Assembly (NCBI GenBank): GCA_026874595.1
Contig: CM049316.1
Coordinates: forward strand, 17,011,839 to 17,075,838
Direction: 5' to 3'
DNA: 64,000 nt
From: Sipunculus nudus
Taxonomy: Eukaryota; Annelida; Sipuncula; Golfingiida; Sipunculidae
Part shown: positions 49,414 to 60,930 of the stretch, piece by piece
How the letters are laid out: every line of letters starts with the position of its first letter
How positions within the stretch are numbered: position 1 is the first letter of the stretch
Made by a program: the position numbers and the translations under genes
Notes under the pieces: model-generated
What the model saw: only the letters and a program-made list of their open reading frames with translations
Told to the model about the DNA's origin: nothing
Databases searched by the model: none

Positions 49414-49603
49414 CAGGGACAGAACCAGGATTTAGGAAAAGGAGGGGTCAACCCAGGAGTACTAATGATAGAACCTATATAAAACGATCGAGGGTCCTCA
49501 GGTCCGGAAGTGCGGGGGGGGGGGGGGGTCTCAGTCTGCAAAAAATTGATCTGAAACCCTTAAAAAGATTGCGGCTGAAAGGGGGGGGGGGGGTCCGGAC
49601 CTG
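49414..49603. mobile_element. G-tract MITE family, copy with two poly-G runs
   Basis: CAGGGACAGAACCAGG at the left and GGTCCGGACCTG at the right. Inside are GGGTCAACCCAGGAGTAC and GCGGCTGAAAGG as in the other copies. Confidence 0.5.
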
Positions 49604-49789
49604 ATAATGTATAACGAAACAGCCCTTTCACTGGACTCGATCGTGCAGTGATTAACCAATCAGATATCATTAAAATAATTTCTGAGTAATAGTGTTTCAT
49701 CTAATACATGTGCTTGGTCGCCGACTATTTTTAAATGCCAGAGTTAGCTAGTTTAATCAGCAGACTTTCTTTTGGGTGGTCATTAATCG

Positions 49790-49890
49790 TAAAACGTATC
49801 GATACAGGAGTATTTGACGACATCGATACGATCTTTGACTTTGTATCGTGATGCATCAGTGCACCTGTGAGTCGTTACAGCCCTATATAG
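49790..49890. mobile_element. Fragment of a GTATCG-type hAT-like end
   Basis: Contains clustered GTATCGATAC, ATCGATACGAT, GTATCGTGATGC and an end GTTACAGCCCTA. The word pattern resembles the end of the 20675 element. Only one end is recognisable. Confidence 0.35.
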
Positions 49891-50302
49891 ATAGTTACAT
49901 GATATCACGAGCAAAAGACGTAATGTACCATTAACAGTTCCCAGTACCGTTCTGGCACTCCAGAAAGCTCAAGCTTATATTAGTACATCAAGAAGCAAAC
50001 AAGTGTGCCGTTTTGAGATTTTTCTCCTCCATTCCTACATAGCCTGGTTTAATAACTATTTATGACCCAGTTCCTCGTCAATTAACCATTATGTATACTT
50101 TTACTCTCTCTCATAAAATAGCGTCGGTTGCCTAAAATCAACTGCTTACACAAAATAACGACAAGACCATTAAATGTTATGCTGACTTACAACGACCCAA
50201 ATAATAAAACGGGCGGGACACAACTGAGTTGGTAACAGCAGGGTAGAAGGCTAAATTACTAAAGCACCTGCGAATCTGGAGGTTTCTGCTTTTATGACCC
50301 TC

Positions 50303-50602
50303 TTAGCCAATAATACCGACTGTTAGATCACCGGTAATAATATATCCATCATACTTTATGTCATCTGCAAATTGACATTGTGGATTGTCATTCCTGCAGA
50401 CTGGCTCCCTCATCATTTTCAGGTCTTCCCACCAGTTCGTGGACTTGTACCTATCCACTCTCAGATAATCGTGACGACTGGCCATATATATTCCATATAA
50501 CTGACGACACTGGCAAGTCGTCCTTCCATAATATACATGTACTCCGGACTTCCGGTTTGCTGATTCGTCTATCACTCTAAGCTTTACTATACTTCCGTCC
50601 AT
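50303..50602 (-). CDS. 99-codon ORF with cysteine pattern, unidentified
   Basis: Starts with ATG and ends with TAA. The peptide has a balanced, protein-like composition: an opening IVKLRVID strand, CQC, WW, and two further Cys near PVC and PQC, ending GYIITGDLTVGIIG. Four or more Cys with aromatic residues suggest a small secreted or extracellular domain, but there is no signal peptide at the N-terminus and I do not recognise the family. It may be one exon: no clear acceptor lies just upstream, and ACCG|GTGATC is a possible donor near the end. Real-gene probability is modest. Confidence 0.3.
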   Translation of the reverse strand: MDGSIVKLRVIDESANRKSGVHVYYGRTTCQCRQLYGIYMASRHDYLRVDRYKSTNWWEDLKMMREPVCRNDNPQCQFADDIKYDGYIITGDLTVGIIG

Positions 50603-50699
50603 CCAGGTTAATTAAATTAAGATAATAATTCAGGTAACAGGTTACTAATAATATTCCTTTTAGGGCAATAAGCGTAAAGGTTTATTATTCCGTTTCAGG

Positions 50700-52830
50700 A
50701 CCGGACCCACGCAGAGGATAGGGGTTATTGGCGATTGCAGCTCAATTACCAACATTAAAAATATTCATGTTTCTACAAATTTTCAAATATTGCAAAATAC
50801 ATACATTACAGTTATACTATAGAAGTTATAAAGTAAACTTCCTGTTACTTAATCATCTGATTCGTGATTACATTTTTCTGTTGAAAGCATGTTTGGTAGG
50901 ACTTTTCATTGATCAGTCCCCAGCTATCCCCACCCCTTCATGTTTATAAGCATATGCAATAATGTGTGTATCATCTGACGCTAGCTGTCTGTACAGTTTG
51001 GTTAAATACAAAAGATTCCCAGCAAAACCAACAAGGCACATAGTGTTGGTCTCCAGGTCACCTGTTTAGCACCTTGTTATGGTTCTGCGTGTGAGTAAAC
51101 AGTCTGAATGTATCTGTTCACCATAACAAGACCGCGCTCTCAAACAAGGAGAAGAAACATGGAAGAACACGTTAACACAGGCTGGAAACGCTAAAAAAAA
51201 AAAAACCTGGTTTGTGATATTGAGCGGTACGGCCACTAGATGGCGTGCATGCTATGTGTATGTTTCGCGCCACTTAACACGCCAAGTGCATGATTATTTA
51301 CACTTCTGGCTGGAGTCAGCAAATGGTTCCGAAAAGAAATGTTGGCAGATACCATAATATTGTTTGAAGAAAACAATATTTCGTATTTATTAAACATATA
51401 TACCTGGTATGTGAACGGATATCCCTTTAAAGAAAGGTAACTGTTGTCGTGCCTTGTAGCTCAAACCTGACTGACCATATATTCACTTTCTCACAATCCG
51501 GCATAACTAAACTTATTTTTAATCTTCCCGTATGTGTATTGGGTTTTGAGAGTATACATGCGTTTCCCTGTAGACTAACTGAGAAAACCCTTGGGAATCT
51601 GGTTTTGCTGTGTAAATTCACATGTATTTTGTTATTTCCACTTATGCATAGCCTTATGTTAATATAATCGGCTGTATACAGCGAAACGTGGTAGTATGGA
51701 CGGCCATCGCAGCGTGGTCTTCGATATGACTGAAAGTGTTACGACTGAGTGTATAGGTTATATCAGCCCAGGCGCCGCCTGCTGACAGAGTCGTTGTAAC
51801 ATGACTTGAGGGCAGCAGGCGTAGGCATATTCCTCAATAAAATGACAACTCTTTAAACATATGTTCGCATTTTCACATTAAACGGAACTGACAGCGTGAT
51901 ACATTCTTTTTAAAGCTAGGTCTGATTTTAAATTGACGTGACGGCATGGACGAGTTAGCTCCGCCCACCTTGGATACGGTTGCTAGGTAGGACATTAAAC
52001 CAAAAAAGCGTGCTTCCCAACACGTGGAACCGGCACTTCAGCCGTATATCGCACCAGGCTTCAAACAGTATTAATTTTACCAAGAAAGCACCCTTAGGTT
52101 AAAGTGTACATATGTAGGCTACAGAGATGTTTTAAATATAAAATTGAGAAGTTAGATGAATTTGCGCCCGTTTCTGCTCGATACGGCCGGTGTCAGAGAA
52201 CGAATCAGCTGACCCCTCTCATCAGCCTTGACACTTCAGCGGTTGGTTAAAATTTACAACTTGTTCAAGTATAGCAGAACAAATTTGAAAAACAACAAAG
52301 TAACAGTTATTAAAATATTTGTCTATGACATAGGGTGCAGTTTCATAAAAAAATTAAAGATGACAACGTAAAAAGTGTTGCTTCCATACAAGTTAAAGCG
52401 ACATATATATGCTGTCATTGGATAGGGGGGGGGGGGGGGCAACTCCTTTTTTATAATCATTAAAGGAAGCCTTGCTTAATATGTATTGCTCAAGCAGAGA
52501 TTTTATAACCTTTGAAAGTTAGTTAATTGGTCATCTAATTAAAATTAATAATAAAAATCGAACAAGTGTCAATACCAGTATTCAAACAATAAATTATTGA
52601 ACTTGAACGGCAAGTAAAATCACAGATGGTGTGTGAACATCACAACGTGTTTTTTTTAATAAAATTTAATATTCTGAGAAAATTATGAAATAAAACTAAA
52701 GTTGAAATTATTATAAAATATTGCATGTATATTGATGTTTTTAATAGGAAGGCTCCTGTTTATACACAGGAAGAAAGATGTGTGTACAAGAAGAAAGTCT
52801 TTTGTATTCTTTTAAAAGATGTGATAGGAC
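50700..52830. other. Mixed-composition non-coding stretch
   Basis: Moderately GC-richer around 51.0-52.2 kb. Includes a CTCF-like CCACTAGATGGC (51233-51244) and a poly-G run near 52425. No gene recognised. Confidence 0.4.
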
Positions 52831-52832
52831 AA

Positions 52833-52836
<4 letters not shown>

Positions 52837-52882
<46 letters not shown>
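52837..52882. repeat. (TA)n microsatellite
   Basis: About 23 units, abutting the MITE at 52883. Confidence 0.95.
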
Positions 52883-52885
<3 letters not shown>

Positions 52886-53064
52886 GGGCGAATCAAGGGT
52901 TTGTAAAGGGGAGGGTCCAACCCAGGAAGACTAATAAGAAACCTATAAAAGGGTCCCCTGCTCAAGAATGTGACGGGTCCATGCAGGCCAGAAAAAATAG
53001 TTTAAAATTCTGAAGAAAGGTTGTTGCGGCTCAACCCCTCCCCCACGCCCTCTGGATCTGCCTG
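52883..53064. mobile_element. G-tract MITE family, copy inserted at a (TA)n array
   Basis: Left end CAGGGGCGAATC; right end inverted CAGGCAGATCC. Inside are GGGTCCAACCCAGGAAGAC and GTTGCGGCTCAACCCC. It starts exactly at the edge of a (TA)n array, with TATATAAA after it. Confidence 0.55.
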
Positions 53065-53079
53065 TATATAAACATTTGT

Positions 53080-55425
53080 GTTTATGTGTGAGGGTGTGTG
53101 TGTGCAAAATAACTGTTTTATTTTATACATGTGCATATTATAGAAAATCTGCTGTTCTGTCAGTTAAGGCAACCTGTGGCAATAATTTTTAGAATCTTCC
53201 TTTAGGCTTTAAACACTCAAGAGTCAGTGACCAATGCATGTAATAATATAAATATATTGTATATATGTCAAGGAGAACTGAAGTGATGCTCCTTTTGTGA
53301 CATACCTGTGGTATTTGTTTAGTATAAAAGACACTGTGACACATCAAAATATTATCTTCATGAAGATAATAACCATTAATGTTTAATGGTGTTTTTATTT
53401 CATTTCTTTATAATTCAGTTATTGAAAGTAAACACCGTTTCACTTCGTTATTACAACTTACAAGTATTTGTTATATATTCTGGTGTAATGCATCATTATA
53501 GCCTAAATGAACTGTGAATTAATTTTTAACAATTTCTCACTCAATTTCAATGAAATGTACATAATAGGTGTTAACACATATTGTCAGCGAAAAATTTTAT
53601 CTTGTTTATTGTTGAACAGGAACATTTTAAGGATTATTTTCTAATTATGACTCATGGCTGTCATAATGTCTGATTCCAAGTGGATTATAATAACAAATAT
53701 GAATTTTTTATCGATTTTTGTTTACTACTAGCTAAAAAATAGCATTTTTCCCTTCTCTTTCTTAAACCCCCCTGCCCCCCCCCCCCCCCCAGCAGGATAC
53801 ATATGCGGCCATAGAATGCAATATTATTATTGTTTTATATTATTAAAAAAATCAACAAGCTATGTGATCACTAAATATATTAAGTTTTGTAAATAACAGA
53901 CAAATGAACAGACCAAATTTTTGTGAAAAATATAAACATTATACCTTTAATATAGCCGACAGTTACACATATTAATTTTATTAAAGAACAGCTCAATGAT
54001 TCAAGATTGTACCTTTGTCTTTCGGTAGTTTCTTGACGATTTTTTGTATTTTTTTTTTTGTCAATTGAACAATCAGAAGATCTAGATCATTCTGAGTTCG
54101 CGCTTTTATCACACCAACAGGTCTGTGAGTTGTTAAGTTCTAACACCAGTAATCAGTAAGGCAGTAATAGCCATGTTGCATCTTTGAGTGCCAATAAATG
54201 CATACTGTTATGTAAATTGTCGACATGGTTACAAAATAAAGCAGAGGGCTATACAATTAAACTTGTATCCTCGTCAATAAAAGTTACTGACCTTTTACCA
54301 GAGATATATCAAACATATTTTTGGTAACAGGAGATAGCATATCGTCGCATGCATATGAACACATGAATACTGCATATCGTCCCATGCACACGAACACATG
54401 GGAGTGGGAGACGCTCTGATTCGACAGGGCCAAGATTGATACATTTTGTTCATACCCATCAACTTTAAAGAGTGAAGCGCTGGTGTGGGGAAAATGTAAC
54501 ACTTTTTAGCACTGGTTACAGGCCAGTGTTTACCAATAGATGGTATATAGGATCATTTAGGCTGCGTCTTTTGACTAACTGAAAATTTCATGTGTCATTA
54601 TGGACTCAATATATGACAGGGCCAAATCGGGCCTGCATGTCTTGTCCCATCCCTGCGTTTCTCGTCTTGTGATTTTATTACGAAGAGAAGGAAGAAAACA
54701 GATTGCTGTTACTTTGAATGATACCTGGGGTAACTTTTATAAAAATTATCAACATATGCCTCGACCGTATTAAAAATAAAATATATTTATTATGAGAGGT
54801 CCATCGAGCATTTATAGTTGAAAGTTTACACACGTGTCAGGAATGTCCGACCTGATGTCCGACCTCCACGTGTGTTTACATGGCCTCGTTTTCAGTCCGG
54901 CAATAACGTTCGCTGATTGGCTAATAGAGCTGTCGATCACGCACTCGCCGTCAGGTCAATTAATGGCCTGAGTCTAAAGCGGCTTTTCATTTTGTCTTCA
55001 TGCTACTATAGCAACTGACAGACAACCCTATTATTCTGGCCTTTTCCATGTATAAACACTCCTCTGTCCCCAGAAACTGATTTGAATCATCCATGATAAG
55101 TTTTCAAATCTCGGCGGCTCCCTAAAATCATACCTTGGAAGCAATAATTCACTCAACTGTAAAGAGGTCATTACTGTAGGGTAGGTTGAGATAACTAGGA
55201 AATAAGTGGTCATTACAACAAATAAATAGATATGGTCACATGAAAGACGCCGACTGTTTGACAGATATATCTTAGCAGGTCAAAACCGTCCTTGCGTCGC
55301 AAGGTAAATATATTTATTTCAAAACGCCACATTGCCTATTTTGATGAATGCCTAGTTTTAGTAACGAAATAGATTTGAAAAAATTAGGTGAACAAGGGTG
55401 TAAAGTTCGCAGTGACCTTATTTCT
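53080..55425. other. AT-rich non-coding stretch
   Basis: Contains a poly-C run near 53770 and a small GC-richer patch at 54820-55030. No credible ORF. Confidence 0.5.
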
Positions 55426-55429
55426 GGTT

Positions 55430-56265
55430 TCCAAAGTACGGAAGCGTATATTGCTGCCACCTAATAAAAGAAAAATAAATTATTTATCTCGTACGTAAAC
55501 GACATACTATCTCATACGTACGACATATTATCTCGTACGTACGACATAAAAATCCTTACGGATATGATCCATAGACTAGACAACATGCCAACAGATATAT
55601 GTATAAGCAATATGAATATGTTAAATAATGTATGTTTTCTCATTAACTATATATACAACATCTCCACCTCCTTGCAAACCGCTGAACCACCGTTGAAACC
55701 AACACATAACACAGATTTTAAGTAATTGATTGGTGGGTAGCATAACAGACAACAATATCCATTTAATGGGGAACGTATAATTTTTATTATGAACTAAATT
55801 ATAAAAAAAATATAAAAAAACTATCACTCATGGAGGTGCGATTAATCTGTGACAGAAGAATACGAAATTCTAAAATAAGTCTTAACCTAATATGTCAGGC
55901 TGAAGCGGTGTTAAAATCTACACATCAGATTTTTCTCATTTGCTGATTGGTATAAGATCTTGTATGTGGTACATGTACGTGTAACTCGCCCTTCTGAAAA
56001 CGACTTGAATTATGGGATCAAGCACTTCTTATATATGAATCATGAACCTCTCCCAATGGGAATCTCTGTATTACAGAACCTCTATAAGTGTCTGTTAAGT
56101 GTTTACATAAGGAGGCCGGGTGACCAGACGAAAGATCTTGGTCGCGCACATGCGACAATAATAAAAAAGAAAAGAAACATCAAAGAAGAAACAGCTTGAG
56201 AAGCTTGAAAACCCTTGAATTGTGAATTTATGCTGTACACCAGGCAGCGTGAGCGCTGTGTTTGT
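55430..56265 (+). repeat. Left arm of a large inverted repeat
   Basis: Matches, in reverse complement and in order, sequence at 56740-57775. Shared words include TATTGCTGCCACCT, CGTACG repeats, TAAGTAATTGA, ACTCGCCCT, GATCAAGCACTT, ATCTCTGTATTACA, GAAACATCAAAG and GTGAGCGCTGT. The arms are diverged and carry indels. No transposase ORF. Confidence 0.65.
55488..55550 (+). repeat. CGTACG minisatellite, three units
   Basis: Units of about 21 nt built on ATCTCGTACGTACGACAT, each centred on the palindrome CGTACG. It lies near the outer end of the left palindrome arm. Confidence 0.75.
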
Positions 56266-56512
56266 CTCGTTTCTAAACGATTGGTCTCGTTTCTAAATTT
56301 TATTTCCATTTCAAATTTGCCATAAAAGCAAAGGAATCCCCCGCAAGTAACAATAACTAATTGTGTCCCTTGCACATGTCGGGATATTTTATCTGGTCAA
56401 ACAAGAACCTGTTATAGACATTACATGTATTACTAATGACATTAATAGTATTCAACGGCTGAGCCATTCTAACACATCGTTGGTATTATATCCCAAGGCT
56501 TTCAGTCTTTTC

Positions 56513-56538
56513 ACACACACACACACACACACACACAA

Positions 56539-56604
<66 letters not shown>
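56513..56604. repeat. (CA)n-(TA)n-(GA)n compound microsatellite
   Basis: CA, TA and GA blocks in succession, in the spacer of the large inverted repeat. Confidence 0.95.
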
Positions 56605-56608
<4 letters not shown>

Positions 56609-56739
56609 CGAGAGAAAAAAGGACCTATTTACATTTTACTAACCAGGTATTTTGAGTTTATATGAAATACAATATATTTCGTTCTTCGTTTGCTTTCTCC
56701 GGTATATAAGTAGGAAAACAAAAACTTGCCCCGGGCGCG

Positions 56740-57775
56740 ATCAATGAGGAAAAACAAACAGCGCTCACGCCACCTGGTGGCCGTAAAAATAAACTTCACA
56801 AATCAAGGTTTTTCAAGCTTTTTTGGGTGTATTTCTTTTATGTTTCTTCTCTTTCTAATTGTCGCGTATGCCAGACTCAGATCTTGCTTCTCGTCATGCG
56901 GTCTTGTTATAGTAAACAGACAAAGGTGCACTTGTGTGTTTACTCACACACAGAACCATAATAACGTAGACAAAACCGGTAAACAGGAGATATTAAGAGA
57001 TATTAAGATAATATATCGGCATGGATTTGCTGAATAACTTTCGTATTCAGCCAAAATGAGTTAATAACGTGAGACAAAACACATATTATTACAAAATAAT
57101 ATGAACCTTAAGTGTCAATATGGAGGTGTTTGTAATACAGAGATGTCCACAAGGAGAGCTTCCTGATTCATATATTATGAAACGAAGTGCTTGATCACAT
57201 AAGTTGAACTTCGGGCCGTTAACAGTAGGGCGAGTGACAATGTGCGTTATGCCAGAAATCTAGTGCTTATACAGATCAATTTTGGAATATAATAAACCCA
57301 CCCTACATACATCCATTTTCAATTACTTACAATCAGGCTATTTGTTTGCTGTACCTCTTGTCCGAACCCTTCCGGCTACAAAAGGTAGTTTCAATTTGGC
57401 AAAGGCATAATTTTTTTTCTTATTAATATTATGACAGGTTCATCATTATAACATTATACACTGCTAACAGAATTAAATTATCTCTTTACAAATGCAAGTT
57501 CTGTATATGACTGGCAGACAACGATTTGATTAATTTAATTTCCTTGAAATATTTCCGAAACCTAGACACAAAGAAACAATGATAAATCGAATAGCATTTA
57601 AATTTATAGTAAAAATAAATAAATTCGAGATAATGTCGTACGTATGAGATAATATGTCGTACGTACGAAATAATATGTCGTACGTACGAGATAGTATGTC
57701 GTACGTACGAGATAAATAATTTATTTTTTTTACCAGGTGGCAGCAATATGCTTCGGTACCAAAGAGATGTCCCGA
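56740..57775 (-). repeat. Right arm of the large inverted repeat
   Basis: Reverse-complement counterpart of 55430-56265, about 200 bp longer through indels. The spacer of about 475 bp (56266-56739) includes a (CA)n-(TA)n-(GA)n microsatellite. Confidence 0.65.
57625..57720 (-). repeat. CGTACG minisatellite, four units
   Basis: The same 21-nt unit as at 55488, here in reverse complement (GTCGTACGTACGAGAT) and with one more copy, near the outer end of the right palindrome arm. Confidence 0.75.
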
Positions 57776-57852
57776 GGACATTCCTGGATTTCTAATTTGA
57801 ATTATGGCGTTGTACCTATGCAGGCATATCATTGGCAGGCGCAAAGATCACA

Positions 57853-57856
<4 letters not shown>

Positions 57857-57902
<46 letters not shown>
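57857..57902. repeat. (TA)n microsatellite
   Basis: About 23 units just outside the right palindrome arm. Confidence 0.95.
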
Positions 57903-57906
<4 letters not shown>

Positions 57907-58007
57907 GACGGTTTTGTGGTAGTTCATTGAATCAAGCAGAATTCTGTAGTGGGCGGATGAACTTTTTCTCTGGCGACACTTTTCTACCAGTTGTGACGTT
58001 CTTCCAG

Positions 58008-58122
58008 GCGAGGGTGACCACACGCGGAGCAACATGGGTTAACGACCTGTGTTACAGTGACGTTTATCCTCGGCTTGAACAGACCTCCCCTTGTACAGAC
58101 ATTGACATCTGGGCCACATATG
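58008..58122 (+). CDS. Candidate short exon (38 codons), unidentified
   Basis: Bounded by a pyrimidine-rich acceptor ending TTCTTCCAG and an ATG|GTGAAA donor, phase 0 in, phase 1 out. The peptide contains RGATWVNDLCYSDVYPRL and DIDIWATYG, a composition like an extracellular domain, with two Cys. No partner exon was found, so it may be chance. Confidence 0.2.
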
Positions 58123-59434
58123 GTGAAAGCAAGCGACTTAAGAAATCTCTTTTATAAGACAAGAAAACCTGTATAAAAACAGACTAAGAGTCAAAATGAA
58201 ATACTGGGCAGCCATTAACATCAAATTTCGAAATCATATAAATATTAGAAATAACTTTGCAGAGAGTGCACAGGTAACAAACAATTATATAGTTGTCTCA
58301 TTGGCATTACATATATGTTATACTACCAGTATGTCTAAAGTCGAAACGCAGGAAGATAGATATTATCAATATAAACAGATTTTAAAATTTATCCATAAAT
58401 ACTGTTGTACTTATATTAAGAATAATATCAGTAACATAATATTTTTGTGTTTTATTTAATACAATCATGAACAAGAATTTCCACTGTTTAATGCAATACT
58501 GGGGTCCTCGTCTGTTAAGATTTTGTGACCTAATAATTTGTACAATATACTATATAGTATAAAGTATATACTTTGTGCATGAATGGGTACTGTTTATATG
58601 ATCGCATAAATGAACCCCTCGCGAAACAATGAAAATGTGAAAATCGCGAAATTTATCGCCGCGAATGTAAAGCCAAACACTGTATACCGTGGAGTACCAC
58701 GTTTCGGATTTTTTTGTTTTATTAACATATCAATGTAAAATAAATATGTTTATATCTTCTTATTTCTTACAATTTTGTATGATTATATATTGTATTTATT
58801 TATTTTTGCGGAGGGATAAAGCTGGCCCCTGAAGGCTTTGGTCCCAGGGAAATAATTCCACTAGCCTTGTGTATAAACGGCCCTGTACAACGTGGCACAG
58901 CTGGTAAAGCTAACAACACTTACCGTTACTCCAGCTATGAAGATAGGTACTGCCGCCTGGTGGCAAATATTAAAACTAATAATTATTGAAGGTCTGGCAG
59001 GTCTTTGACACAAGCTGATTTAGTAAAATATGGCCGGTGCATTTTTGGAAAGATTGGCAATGTGCCCTCCATTTAAAACGGATACACATACTGACCTATT
59101 TAACAGTGATATTGATGGTTTACCATTATATTACTGGTTTCATGCAGCTCACCGATTAGATGAACTATTTTCATATGACTTGATTCCTGAGTGTCTATAT
59201 TTTACATGCACATAGCCATTCATGATCAAATTTAAATGAATATTGTAAACTTTGCCAAGCACATCCTTGCATTACCACCAATAGACGGTAGTATGGGTAA
59301 ACAAACATTTGCACTTTCCCCGAGTTATATTGTAGACCAATACTAAAGGAGACACAGATTGCGTTCGAGCGCTCAATATATAGGGCATAGAAACCTCCCC
59401 CCCTTTCAGCACTCCTTCAGTAACAAAACGGTGT

Positions 59435-59782
59435 TTAAGGCCAAAATAAAAAAGGCATGGTTCTCAGGCACTTTTTTTCAGAAATCGATGCGGGCGGGCG
59501 GTTTTTTTTAAATTTTTATTTTGGTATGATCCAATTTAATTTGTCAAATGATAAGGGAAAAGCATGATAATAACAGATTTACTTTGCTAAACAAGAAAAA
59601 GCACAACATAACAAAGGAATTTCTTTATGTATGACTTTATCTTCTTGAAAGAAATGTCCGAGCGGCTGCAGCTCAAAATTTGTAAGTTTCTTTTGAAAAT
59701 CAAAATAAAAAAAATTGATGCGGGGGTTAAAACTGATGCGGGCGGTGCCTGAGAACCATACCTTTTATTATTTTGGCCTAAC
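59435..59782. mobile_element. MITE with GGTTCTCAGGCAC termini, copy 2 (inverted)
   Basis: The same termini (GGCATGGTTCTCAGGCAC left; GTGCCTGAGAACCATACC right) and the inner word AGAAATGTCCGAGCGGCTG, which is the reverse complement of the copy at 38549. It therefore lies in the opposite orientation 20.5 kb away. A GGCGGGCGG tract follows the left end. Confidence 0.65.
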
Positions 59783-60422
59783 TGTTAGGCCTAAAATTAA
59801 GGAAAACTGAGAGGAATTAGAGGTAAATAGCATAGATTGCTAATATGAATGAATCCTCACCAAGTCCTTTTTAAGCATTTAATTTTTCGGGTGAGCTTTA
59901 AATGTTGATCTGGTAGCCTTTAATCTTGAAAAGACCTGTCATTGCATGGAACATTCTCCTCATAATGCTGTATTCCTGCCCCAGGTCTCACTTCACGGTG
60001 CTGCTCTCGCACAATATACACCACTAAGTCAACATGCTCTTCTGGTTCACACGCCGAAAGGCTGGTTCACACTGGAGAGGGTTCCAAACCACTTGATCGA
60101 AGTGGACCTCGTTTGAGCAACCATAGCAAGTGTCCATGCCCTCTGGAATAACGGATGACCCATATAGTTCATAAGAACATTAGGCTAGGCCAGTCAGGTC
60201 GGCAGAACGTCTGGCACAGGTTTTATGCGTGTTTAGCAAGAACTCCTTCTGAGGCGTTACCATGGCGGTTAGGCTTTTGATGTGGAATTTTATCTGTAAA
60301 GTTTATTACTAAGCGAATCCTGAAATTGATTTTACTTTTGTCTACGTCAAATGTTTGACATTTTGGTTTGGACAAGACATAAACTCTTTTAAAGCCATAT
60401 AGGTCTGTATATAATAATGACC

Positions 60423-60424
<2 letters not shown>

Positions 60425-60500
<76 letters not shown>
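60425..60500. repeat. (TA)n microsatellite
   Basis: About 38 uninterrupted units. Confidence 0.95.
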
Positions 60501-60502
<2 letters not shown>

Positions 60503-60866
60503 TAGTCCTAAAGCAAGGAAGGCATTTTTTTTCTTTCTTTATAAAATATAAAAAGTGCAGAATACTTAGCATGTTGCCATTTCGTTACTTGTAGGGCCCG
60601 GTCACACAGCCGTAGCGATGGACTTTTGTGAATGTATTTCAAATTGGGCAACTGGTCGTTAACAGGGCACAAATCATAACTACTAAACCCTGGATTTATA
60701 TTATCTTGGTTAAACACAGTTACTTATAGCGTAACATTCAGGAAGATCCTCAGAAAATCACGGTGGAAACCCTAAGGAGGTCACGGTGACCTGTATCATG
60801 CCAATAACAAAGCAACGCATGATTCTGGCCATCCAAGATAACAGAATCTTGTTTCAGGGTGCAAAA

Positions 60867-60884
60867 ATATATATATATAATATA

Positions 60885-60927
<43 letters not shown>
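60867..60927. repeat. (TA)n microsatellite with TAATA variants
   Basis: TA units with TATAATATAATA interruptions near the start. Confidence 0.95.
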
Positions 60928-60930
<3 letters not shown>

